Shown in pieces: positions 57,464 to 64,000 of a stretch of 64,000 bases of DNA; the stretch's first letter is position 1; each line of letters opens with the position of its first letter. A program made the translations under genes and the position numbers. Source of the DNA: Gordonia mangrovi. Its GTDB lineage: Bacteria; Actinomycetota; Actinomycetes; Mycobacteriales; Mycobacteriaceae. Below the pieces are notes generated by a model. That model was not told the origin of the DNA, did no database searches, and saw only the letters and a list, made by a program, of their open reading frames with translations. The DNA lies in contig NZ_CP102850.1 in the NCBI RefSeq assembly GCF_024734075.1, forward strand, positions 4,960,001-5,024,000, read 5' to 3'.

Positions 57464-58546
57464 TCATTCCGGATGTGACGTGCCGGCCCACCGCCGCATC
57501 GCGCGGGAAAAGCTCGACCAGTCGCGATAACCCAACCGTTCGGCGATCTGGGTCCGCGGCAGGCTCGTGTCACGCATGAGGTCGTGGGCCAGGCTGCGGC
57601 GCACATCGTCGTGGATCGCGCGGTAGGACGTACCCTCGCGCATCAGGCCCCGACGCAGGGTGCGGGCGGAATAGTGCAGGTCGGCCGCACACTCCTCGAG
57701 CGTGCAGTCCAGCGACGGCCGTTCCAGTAGGTAGGCGCGCACGCGGCCCGCGATCCCGTTGGCGTGCAACCTCTCTGCGCGAAGCCGTTCGCACTGTTCG
57801 ACGATCACCGCAGCCGTGTGGGGATTTGCCATCGGCAGCGGCAGGTCCAGGTAGGACCGATCAAAGATCAATTCGTCACGCGCACAGCCGAATATCACCG
57901 GCGCCTCGAACGCGTCCGCGTACGCAGCCCGGGCCGCCGCGTCGTCGACGCGGTGGGTGAACCGCACCTCGCGGAGCGGTGTGACGCCGGTGCCGGCGAA
58001 GAGTTCGCGCTGCATCTGCACGCTGGCGCTCAGGTCGCGTTCGATCACGAATGCAGCGATGTCGTCGGGGACGCCCTCGGTGTGCGCGGCGAGCGACCAC
58101 CGGGCATCGGAGAGGAGTTCGCCGGTCATCGTGGCGAAGGCGAACGTCAGCGGTGAGTAGCGCAGACCGCAACGCACCATGTCGGCGACGATCTCGCAGG
58201 CCTGCAACAGGTAGCCGTAGTAGCCGTAGGACGTGAGGTGATACTCCCGCCCGATCCGGGCGCCGATCGCGGGTCGGTCCCCGAGCGCGGCCAGTAGGTT
58301 TCGGATGACCACGATCTCCTGCTGTGCCTCGATCAGGACGGTCGCGTCGCCCAACGTCGCCGGCGTCAGTCCGCTGCCGACGAGGAGCCGATCGGTCGCA
58401 CACCCCTGCTGCTGAGCCCAGTCGCAGATGATGGCCACGCCGGCGGTGGTACGGGGGTGATCCCACGGGTCCGGCATCCGAGCGAACACGGAGTCCGAGC
58501 GATCGGAGTCGTCAAGCTCCCCGCCAAGTTCGACGATCATCGTCAC
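57464..58546 (-). CDS. AraC-family regulator, VirS/OruR type
   Basis: A 360-residue regulator; GTG 58546 has AAAGGA about eight bases upstream (ATG 58540 is the alternative). The N-terminal about 210 residues form a PF12625-type sensor (AIICDWAQQQGCATDRLLVGSGLTPATL...IGREYHLTSYGYYGYLLQACEIVADMVRCGLRYSPLTFAFAT). The C-terminal about 90 residues are the AraC DNA-binding domain (LDCTLEECAADLHYSARTLRRGLMREGTSYRAIHDDVRR...LPRTQIAERLGYRDWSSFSRAMRRWAG). It is flanked by the esterase/monooxygenase genes and by divergent adh-aldh-fadD genes, and so is the likely activator of the module. VirS plays this part next to mymA in M. tuberculosis. Confidence 0.9.
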   Translation of the reverse strand: MTMIVELGGELDDSDRSDSVFARMPDPWDHPRTTAGVAIICDWAQQQGCATDRLLVGSGLTPATLGDATVLIEAQQEIVVIRNLLAALGDRPAIGARIGREYHLTSYGYYGYLLQACEIVADMVRCGLRYSPLTFAFATMTGELLSDARWSLAAHTEGVPDDIAAFVIERDLSASVQMQRELFAGTGVTPLREVRFTHRVDDAAARAAYADAFEAPVIFGCARDELIFDRSYLDLPLPMANPHTAAVIVEQCERLRAERLHANGIAGRVRAYLLERPSLDCTLEECAADLHYSARTLRRGLMREGTSYRAIHDDVRRSLAHDLMRDTSLPRTQIAERLGYRDWSSFSRAMRRWAGTSHPE

Positions 58547-58745
58547 GCTGTCATCCTTTCCTCGCGCGGCCCTGCCCTGTGAGCAGTATCACGCGTCACC
58601 CCGATCGAGGCAATGACCTCAACCTCGTGACCTGCGCGTTTTGGGTCAAGCGTCCAGATCGGGGATGGCCGCAATTGCCGTGGTTCTGGCCGCGGATGGC
58701 CTGTTGCCACCCGGGAGTCCGACCATACGCTCATCCACAACCGGA

Positions 58746-58759
58746 GTGACAGGTGTCAC
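58746..58759. promoter_or_regulatory. Palindrome GTGACA-GG-TGTCAC upstream of the alcohol dehydrogenase gene
   Basis: A perfect 6-2-6 inverted repeat lies 72 bases before the adh ATG, in the 284-base spacer between the AraC regulator and adh. It is directly followed by CATAGTTCAC. It is a candidate regulator-binding site; AraC proteins usually prefer direct repeats, so a different regulator is possible. Confidence 0.4.
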
Positions 58760-58830
58760 ATAGTTCACGGTTTCGCGGGGACGCCACAGACGTGCGCAAA
58801 CCTCAGCCACTCGAGTCGAAGGAGCAGGCA

Positions 58831-59955
58831 ATGAAGACCAAGGCAGCGATCCTCGAGGATGTCGGCGGCGACTGGACGATTGCCGACGTCGACCTGGGTG
58901 ACCCGGTCGCGGGGGAGGTGCAGGTCAAGCTCGCGGCATCCGGCCTCTGCCACTCGGATGCTCACCTGCAGAACGGGTCGAGCCCGGTACCGTTCATGCC
59001 GGTCCTCGGCGGCCACGAGGGAGCGGGTGTCATCACCAAGGTCGGCCCCGGTGTCACCGGTCTCGACGAGGGCGATCACGTCGTGCTGGCGTTCATCCCC
59101 GCTTGCGGGACGTGCCCGTCCTGCGCGACCGGGCGGCAGAACCTGTGCGACGAAGGTGCCGGTCTCCTCTCGGGTCAGGCCATTGCGGACAAGGGCTATC
59201 GGGTCAGCCGGGACGGGCAGCCCGTCCTGCAGATGTGCCTGTTGGGCACGTTCGCGCCGTACGTGACGGTTCATCAGGCATCGGTCGTCAAGATCGAGAA
59301 GGACATCCCGCTGGACAAGGCTGCACTGCTCGGCTGCGGCGTCTCGACCGGCTGGGGGTCGGCGACCGAGATCGGTGACACCCGTCCCGGCGACGTCGTC
59401 GTGGTGATGGGCGTGGGCGGCGTCGGCATCAATGCCGTCCAGGGCGCGGCGTTCGCCGGTGCCCGCTACGTCATCGCCATCGACCCGGTCGAGTTCAAGC
59501 AGAAGAAGGCCATGGAGTTCGGTGCGACACACACCTACTCCACGGTGGACGAGGCGATCGCCGAGTTGCCGGACCTCACCTGGGGGCACATGGCCGACGT
59601 CGTGATCATCACCGTCGGTGTGATCTCCGGTGAGCACGTCCAGCAGGCCCTGGGACTGACCGCCAAGGGCGGGCAGGTGGTCACCGGCATGGGCGATTTC
59701 CAGGACGGGCAGGTCGATCTCAATCTGTTCGAGCTGACCTTGCTGCAGAAGCGGGTGCAGGGGGCCATCTTCGGCGGCGTCGGTCCGCGCACGCAGATCC
59801 CCAAGCTGTTGCACCTGTATCGGACCGGACACCTCAAGCTCGACGAACTCGTGACCACGACGTATCGACTCGAGGACATCAATCAGGGCTATCGCGACAT
59901 GGCCGACGGCAAGAACCTGCGCGGAGTCGTCGTCTACACCGATCAGGACTACTGA
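58831..59955 (+). CDS. NDMA-dependent (nicotinoprotein) alcohol dehydrogenase
   Basis: A 374-residue zinc alcohol dehydrogenase from ATG 58831 with AAGGAG six bases upstream. Catalytic zinc ligands lie in SGLCHSDAH and GGHEGAG; structural-zinc cysteines in CGTCPSCATGRQNLCD; the dinucleotide motif is VVMGVGGVGINAVQGA. The sequence start (MKTKAAILEDVGGDWTIADVDLG) and GAGLLSGQAIADKGYRVSRDGQPV are typical of the mycobacterial NDMA-dependent group, which hold NAD(H) tightly and reoxidise it with an external acceptor. It makes an aldehyde or ketone from an alcohol. First gene of the adh-aldh-fadD run. Confidence 0.92.
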   Translation: MKTKAAILEDVGGDWTIADVDLGDPVAGEVQVKLAASGLCHSDAHLQNGSSPVPFMPVLGGHEGAGVITKVGPGVTGLDEGDHVVLAFIPACGTCPSCATGRQNLCDEGAGLLSGQAIADKGYRVSRDGQPVLQMCLLGTFAPYVTVHQASVVKIEKDIPLDKAALLGCGVSTGWGSATEIGDTRPGDVVVVMGVGGVGINAVQGAAFAGARYVIAIDPVEFKQKKAMEFGATHTYSTVDEAIAELPDLTWGHMADVVIITVGVISGEHVQQALGLTAKGGQVVTGMGDFQDGQVDLNLFELTLLQKRVQGAIFGGVGPRTQIPKLLHLYRTGHLKLDELVTTTYRLEDINQGYRDMADGKNLRGVVVYTDQDY

Positions 59956-59965
59956 GGAGAACCAC

Positions 59966-61381
59966 ATGCGGACACACAAGGACCACTACATCAACGGCCA
60001 ATGGGTTCCCGCGACGGGAAGTTCGCTGCTGCCGGTGACCAACCCCGCGACCGACGAGATCATCGCCGAGGTCGCGGTCGGCTCCGCCGACGACGTCGAC
60101 CGTGCCGTCGCCGCCGCACGTGCGGCATTCGACGGCTGGGCGGCCACGCCGGTGTCCGAACGCGCCCGTTACCTCGGTGCCATCGCACAGGGACTCACCG
60201 AGCGGGCCGACGAACTGGCAAAAGTGATCTCCAGCGAGATGGGCTCACCCCTCTCCTTCGCTCGGGCCGCTCAGGTTCCGTTGCCGATCAACAGCTTTGC
60301 CCAATCGGCCACGATCGTCACCGAGTTCGACTTTGAACAGAGCTACCGGGGTTCGACGATCGTCCGCGAACCCTACGGCGTCATCGGCGCGATCACTCCG
60401 TGGAACTACCCGCTGCATCAGATCGCCCTGAAAGCCGCCTACGGCATGGCCGCGGGCAACACCGTCGTCGTGAAACCGAGTGAGAACACTCCGCTCAACG
60501 CGATCATTCTCGCCGAGATCGTCGAGGCGGCCGGGCTTCCGGCCGGTGTCTTCAACGTCGTGTTCGGCACCGGACCCGAGGTGGGGGAGGCGATCGCATC
60601 TCATCCCGACGTCGACCTGGTGAGCTTCACCGGATCCACCCGCGCCGGACGGCGGGTCAGCGAACTGGCATCGGGGACCGTGAAGCGGGTGTCCCTCGAA
60701 CTCGGCGGCAAGAGCCCCAACATCCTGCTCGACGATGCCGACCTGAACGCCGCGGTGCCGGCCGCCGTGCAGGCGGCGATGATCAACTCCGGCCAGACGT
60801 GTTCGGCGTTGACCCGCCTGCTGGTGCCTCGCGCCAAGCTGGCCGAGGTCGAGGGCATCGCCAAGGCGGTCACCGAATCGATCGCGGTGGGTGACCCGAC
60901 GGACGAGACCACCGTCCTGGGCCCGTTGTCCTCGCGCACCCAGCAGGAACGCGTACTCGGTTACATCCGTAAGGGTATCGACGAGGGCGCCCGGGTGGTG
61001 ACCGGCGGCCAGACCGAACCCGCGGAGGCCGGGGGTGCCTACGTGCAGCCGACGGTGTTCTCCGATGTCACACCGGAGATGACGATCCACCGCGAGGAGA
61101 TCTTCGGCCCGGTATTGGCGATCGAGCCATACGACACCGAGGAGGAGGCCGTCGCGATCGCCAACGACACGATCTACGGACTGGCCGGTGGGGTGTGGTC
61201 GGGCTCGACGGAGCGCGCCCAGCAGGTCGCGCGCAAGATCCGCGCCGGCCAGATCGCCGTCAACGACGCCGGGATGAATCTCGACGCGCCGTTCGGCGGA
61301 TACAAGCAGTCCGGAATCGGCCGCGAGGCAGGCCAATTCGGGCTTGAAGAGTTCTTGGAAGTGAAGTCGATCCAAGGCTGA
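59966..61381 (+). CDS. Aldehyde dehydrogenase
   Basis: A 471-residue NAD(P)-dependent aldehyde dehydrogenase, ATG 59966, ten bases after the adh stop (GGAG upstream). The catalytic Cys is in NSGQTCSALTR, the general-base Glu in LELGGKSPN, and the cofactor motif is FTGSTRAGR with GAITPWNYPLHQ. It oxidises the aldehyde produced by the preceding alcohol dehydrogenase to the acid. It is very probably cotranscribed with adh. Confidence 0.95.
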   Translation: MRTHKDHYINGQWVPATGSSLLPVTNPATDEIIAEVAVGSADDVDRAVAAARAAFDGWAATPVSERARYLGAIAQGLTERADELAKVISSEMGSPLSFARAAQVPLPINSFAQSATIVTEFDFEQSYRGSTIVREPYGVIGAITPWNYPLHQIALKAAYGMAAGNTVVVKPSENTPLNAIILAEIVEAAGLPAGVFNVVFGTGPEVGEAIASHPDVDLVSFTGSTRAGRRVSELASGTVKRVSLELGGKSPNILLDDADLNAAVPAAVQAAMINSGQTCSALTRLLVPRAKLAEVEGIAKAVTESIAVGDPTDETTVLGPLSSRTQQERVLGYIRKGIDEGARVVTGGQTEPAEAGGAYVQPTVFSDVTPEMTIHREEIFGPVLAIEPYDTEEEAVAIANDTIYGLAGGVWSGSTERAQQVARKIRAGQIAVNDAGMNLDAPFGGYKQSGIGREAGQFGLEEFLEVKSIQG

Positions 61382-61388
61382 CGACCAT

Positions 61389-61490
61389 GGGGCATCGGGC
61401 GCCCGGCGAATCGCCGATTCGCCCTCGGAACACCGGCAGCGCGACCTACTGTGTGGTCGAGGCCACAATTCCGGGGCGCCCGATGGCCCC
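61389..61490 (+). repeat. Long-range inverted repeat between aldh and fadD genes
   Basis: GGGGCATCGGGCGCCC (61389-61404) pairs with GGGCGCCCGATG-G-CCCC within 61473-61490 apart from one extra base. A smaller hairpin GGCGAAT/ATTCGCC (61405-61411, 61417-61423) sits directly inside it. This may attenuate or terminate transcription ahead of the ligase gene, or stabilise the adh-aldh message. Confidence 0.5.
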
Positions 61491-61519
61491 ACACTTTCAC
61501 GACAGGGGAACAGACGAGG

Positions 61520-63130
61520 ATGACTGCCACCGCCAGCGGACAGACCAGCGAACTCACCACCGAACCGATGCGTTCACGGCGCAACCATTGGAACAACCAG
61601 ATCCGCCGACACTCGTTCATGGTGCCCGATCAGGTCGCGGTGAAGTACCTCGACCGGGCGACCACGTGGCGGCAACTCGAGGAACGGACCCACGCCTTTG
61701 CGGCTGCCCTGCACCGGCGCGGCGTCCGATTCGGGGATCGCGTGCTGATGGCGATGTTGAATCGCACCGAATACATCGAGGCCGTCCTCGGGGCCAATCT
61801 CATCGGCGCCATCCCGGTCCCGGTGAACATCCGGATGAGCCCGGCCGAGGTCGCGTTCCTGCTCACCGACAGCGGTTCGAAGGTGGTGGTGACCGAAGCG
61901 CTCCTCGCGCCACTGATGGATGCGGCCGTCGCGTCCACCGGCGGAGTCGAGGCCACCATCGTGGTCGATCGGCCTGCTGACTCCGGCCACCTCGACTATG
62001 CGGAACTACTGACCGAGGATCCCTCCGATCTGCCGGAGATCGATGTCCCCGAGGACACCGTCGCGCTCATCATGTACACCTCGGGCACGACGGGTAAACC
62101 CAAGGGCGCCATGCTGACCCACCAGAATCTGCAGGCCCAGGCGATGACGGTCATCGCCACCTCCGGCGAGGGGGACGAGAACGACGTCGCCTCGGTGGTA
62201 CCGCCGATCTTCCACATTGCCGGGGTCGCGGCCTTCGCTCCGATGTTCTACCGCGGGGTGCGATCGGTGATCCACCCGCTGGGCGCCTTCGACCCCGACG
62301 ACATGCTCGACACCCTCGAACGCGAGGGCACGACATCGGTGTTCATGGTGCCCGCCCAATGGCAGGCGGTGTGCGCCGCACAGCAGGCCCGGCCGCGTGA
62401 CCTGAAGCTGCGGACCATCAGCTGGGGTGCGGCTCCCGCATCCGACACCGTCCTGAACGCGATGAACGAGAACTTCCCGCAGGCGATGAACATGACCGCC
62501 TTCGGCCAGACGGAGATGTCGCCGATCACCTGCATCCTCGAAGGCAAGGACGCGCTGCGCAAGATCGGGTCGGTCGGCAAGGTGGTGCCGGCGGTGACCG
62601 CACGCATCGTCGATCCGATGATGAACGACGTGAAGCGCGGCGAGGTCGGCGAGATCGTCTATCGCGGGCCGAACATGATGAAGGGCTACTGGCAGAACCC
62701 GCAGGGCACCGCGGATGCCTTCCGCGGTGGGTGGTTTCACTCCGGTGACCTGGTCCGTGAGGACGAAGAGGGCTTCCTCTATGTCGTCGACCGTGCCAAG
62801 GACATGATCATCTCCGGTGGCGAGAACGTTTACTGCGCCGAGGTGGAGAACGTGCTGTTCTCCCATCCCAAGATCACCGAGGCCGCGGTGATCGGGCGGG
62901 CCCACGACAAGTGGGGCGAGGTGCCGGTCGCGGTCGTCGTGCTCGCCGAGGGCGTCGAGGACCTGACCCTCGACGAACTCTCGCCCCACCTCGACGAGAA
63001 CCTGGCCCGCTTCAAGCAGCCCAAGGATCTGGTCATCATCGACGAACTGCCCCGTAACGCCGGCGGCAAGGTGGTCAAGCCCAAGCTCCGCGATGCCTTC
63101 GGCAGCAAGGACGAAGGCCTCGCGCACTGA
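61520..63130 (+). CDS. Acyl-CoA ligase, FadD5-like
   Basis: A 536-residue AMP-forming ligase from ATG 61520. The P-loop is YTSGTTGKPKGAMLTH, followed by WGAAPASD, AFGQTEMSP, GWFHSGDLV and KDMIISGGENVYCAEVE, with the C-terminal catalytic Lys in PRNAGGKVVKPKL. The N-terminus (NHWNNQIRRHSFMVPDQVAV), the middle (VPAQWQAVC...ARPRDLKLR) and other blocks track mycobacterial FadD5 closely. It activates a fatty acid to its CoA thioester. It may continue the adh-aldh transcript, though 138 structured bases intervene. Confidence 0.9.
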   Translation: MTATASGQTSELTTEPMRSRRNHWNNQIRRHSFMVPDQVAVKYLDRATTWRQLEERTHAFAAALHRRGVRFGDRVLMAMLNRTEYIEAVLGANLIGAIPVPVNIRMSPAEVAFLLTDSGSKVVVTEALLAPLMDAAVASTGGVEATIVVDRPADSGHLDYAELLTEDPSDLPEIDVPEDTVALIMYTSGTTGKPKGAMLTHQNLQAQAMTVIATSGEGDENDVASVVPPIFHIAGVAAFAPMFYRGVRSVIHPLGAFDPDDMLDTLEREGTTSVFMVPAQWQAVCAAQQARPRDLKLRTISWGAAPASDTVLNAMNENFPQAMNMTAFGQTEMSPITCILEGKDALRKIGSVGKVVPAVTARIVDPMMNDVKRGEVGEIVYRGPNMMKGYWQNPQGTADAFRGGWFHSGDLVREDEEGFLYVVDRAKDMIISGGENVYCAEVENVLFSHPKITEAAVIGRAHDKWGEVPVAVVVLAEGVEDLTLDELSPHLDENLARFKQPKDLVIIDELPRNAGGKVVKPKLRDAFGSKDEGLAH

Positions 63131-63153
63131 GCGGGATAACGTTGCGGCGCCGA

Positions 63154-63226
63154 CCCTTCGTGACGGCCTCCTCAGGGATCAGCGGACCGATCCATGAGGA
63201 GCGAGCATCCTCACTGTCACGAAGGG
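63154..63226. terminator. Nested hairpin between convergent fadD and 3-hydroxyacyl-CoA dehydrogenase genes
   Basis: The outer stem is CCCTTCGTGAC (63154-63164) with GTCACGAAGGG (63216-63226). The inner stems are CTCCTCA/TGAGGAG (63168-63174, 63195-63201) and GGATC/GATCC (63176-63180, 63189-63193). It lies between two stop codons and can terminate both transcripts. Confidence 0.7.
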
Positions 63227-63230
63227 CGGT

Positions 63231-64000
63231 CTATCCCGAGTAGTCGTAGAAGCCCTTGCCGCTCTTCTTGCCGAGGTAGCCGGCCTCCACCATGCGCCGC
63301 AACAGCGGCGGCGGCGCGAGGTGCGGCTCGCGGAACTCCTGGTACAGCGACTCGATCACATCCAGGATCACGTCGAGGCCGATGGTGTCGGTCAGGGTCA
63401 ACGGCCCCATCGGGTGGGCACAACCGTTGATCATGCCGGTGTCGATGTCCTCCTTGGACGCGTAGCCGCTCTCGTACATGCGGATTGCGCTCACCAGGTA
63501 GGGGACGAGCAGGGCGTTGACGACGAAGCCGCCGCGGTCACCGGCCTGGATGGTCTTCTTGCCGAGGTGGTCGCGGGCGTAGGCGGTGACCGTCTCGATG
63601 GCCTCCGGTGAACTCGCGAGACTGCTGATGATCTCCACCAGCGGCATCACCGGCACCGGGTTGAAGAAGTGGACACCGACGACCCGGGACGGATCGGCGA
63701 CATCCTTGGCGACCCGGATGATCGGGATCGACGACGTGTTGGTCGCCAGAATCGCCTCGGGTGCGGTCACCTTGTCGAGTTCGGCGAAGAACCCGACCTT
63801 GAGCGACTCGATCTCCGGCAGGGCTTCGATGACGAGTTCGCGATCTCCGAAGTCCGCGATCGCAGTGGTGACCCGCAGCCGATCCAGTCCCTGCTGCGCG
63901 TCGTCTTCGGTGATCTTGGCCTTCGCCACACCGCGTGCGAGCGACTTGTCGATGCGCTGACGGGCGGCGTCGGCCGCGGCGTCGTCACGTTCGAGGACGA
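63231..64000 (-). CDS. 3-hydroxyacyl-CoA dehydrogenase (N-terminus beyond window)
   Basis: The last about 256 residues of a beta-oxidation type dehydrogenase; the frame is open to the right edge (VLERDDAAADAARQRIDKSLARG leads in), so an in-frame GTG at 63929 is internal. Typical blocks are FGDRELVIEALPE, ILATNTSSIPI, VVGVHFFNPVPVMPLVEII (catalytic His), DRGGFVVNALLVPYL, AHPMGPLTLTDTIGLDV and LGKKSGKGFYDY. It oxidises 3-hydroxyacyl-CoA with NAD. It converges on the FadD5-like ligase gene. Confidence 0.9.
   Translation of the reverse strand, partial: VLERDDAAADAARQRIDKSLARGVAKAKITEDDAQQGLDRLRVTTAIADFGDRELVIEALPEIESLKVGFFAELDKVTAPEAILATNTSSIPIIRVAKDVADPSRVVGVHFFNPVPVMPLVEIISSLASSPEAIETVTAYARDHLGKKTIQAGDRGGFVVNALLVPYLVSAIRMYESGYASKEDIDTGMINGCAHPMGPLTLTDTIGLDVILDVIESLYQEFREPHLAPPPLLRRMVEAGYLGKKSGKGFYDYSG

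Overview
The window is high-GC DNA, densely packed with genes on both strands. Start-stop overlaps of the ATGA/GTGA/TTGA type are frequent, and several genes start with GTG. The gene families point to the order Mycobacteriales: three F420-type luciferase-like oxidoreductases, a deazaflavin nitroreductase, two MpaB/DUF2236 oxygenases, a CYP136-like P450, a single-chain long-chain acyl-CoA carboxylase, an NDMA-dependent alcohol dehydrogenase, a FadD5-like ligase and a monomeric isocitrate dehydrogenase. Gordonia or a close relative is my best guess, from gene content only. I see no tRNA, rRNA, CRISPR array, insertion sequence or phage gene.

Layout. 1-10.4 kb: housekeeping and redox genes (DUF3263, MpaB-1, VOC, FAD oxidoreductase with DUF1295, LLM oxidoreductase, LhgO-like oxidase, Ddn-like protein) and a large LuxR-family ATPase regulator. 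10.5-18.1 kb: a two-gene operon of a fatty-acid alpha-dioxygenase and a catalase-related haemoprotein, then a conventional catalase, an LLM oxidoreductase and a HAD hydrolase. 18.1-26.5 kb: single-chain carboxylase, AraC with VOC pair, UvrA-like ABC protein, CYP136-like P450. 26.4-34.5 kb: LysR regulator divergent from an operon of AtuA-family protein, CaiB-type CoA transferase, APH-DUF6285 phosphotransferase and acyl-CoA dehydrogenase. This looks like catabolism of an unusual, perhaps branched or terpenoid, acid. 34.5-42.4 kb: two alpha/beta hydrolases, three consecutive AraC-type genes, a stress protein, a two-component system, two hotdog-fold dehydratase subunits, an SRPBCC protein and an overlooked 30-residue membrane peptide.

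42.4-49.5 kb: a second MpaB gene behind a perfect palindrome, then an eroded stretch holding a photolyase remnant, then a tightly coupled Wadjet/MksBEF-type operon (jetA, jetB, jetC). The nuclease gene jetD is absent. The operon ends in a 25-bp perfect inverted repeat in front of the convergent isocitrate dehydrogenase gene.

49.5-64 kb: isocitrate dehydrogenase, an SDR-DUF2867 protein, thioredoxin and an LLM oxidoreductase. After these comes a ketone or alcohol degradation module: HSL-type esterase, Baeyer-Villiger monooxygenase, a VirS/OruR-type AraC regulator, NDMA-dependent alcohol dehydrogenase, aldehyde dehydrogenase, FadD5-like ligase and a 3-hydroxyacyl-CoA dehydrogenase cut by the window edge. 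The enzymes fit a chain ketone -> ester -> alcohol -> aldehyde -> acid -> acyl-CoA -> beta-oxidation, and the set resembles the mycobacterial mymA/virS locus.

The strongest candidates for something undescribed are the JetD-less SMC operon, the alpha-dioxygenase/catalase-related operon, the palindrome shared by the two MpaB genes, and the short membrane peptide. Fifteen- to sixteen-base tandem duplications recur at five loci.
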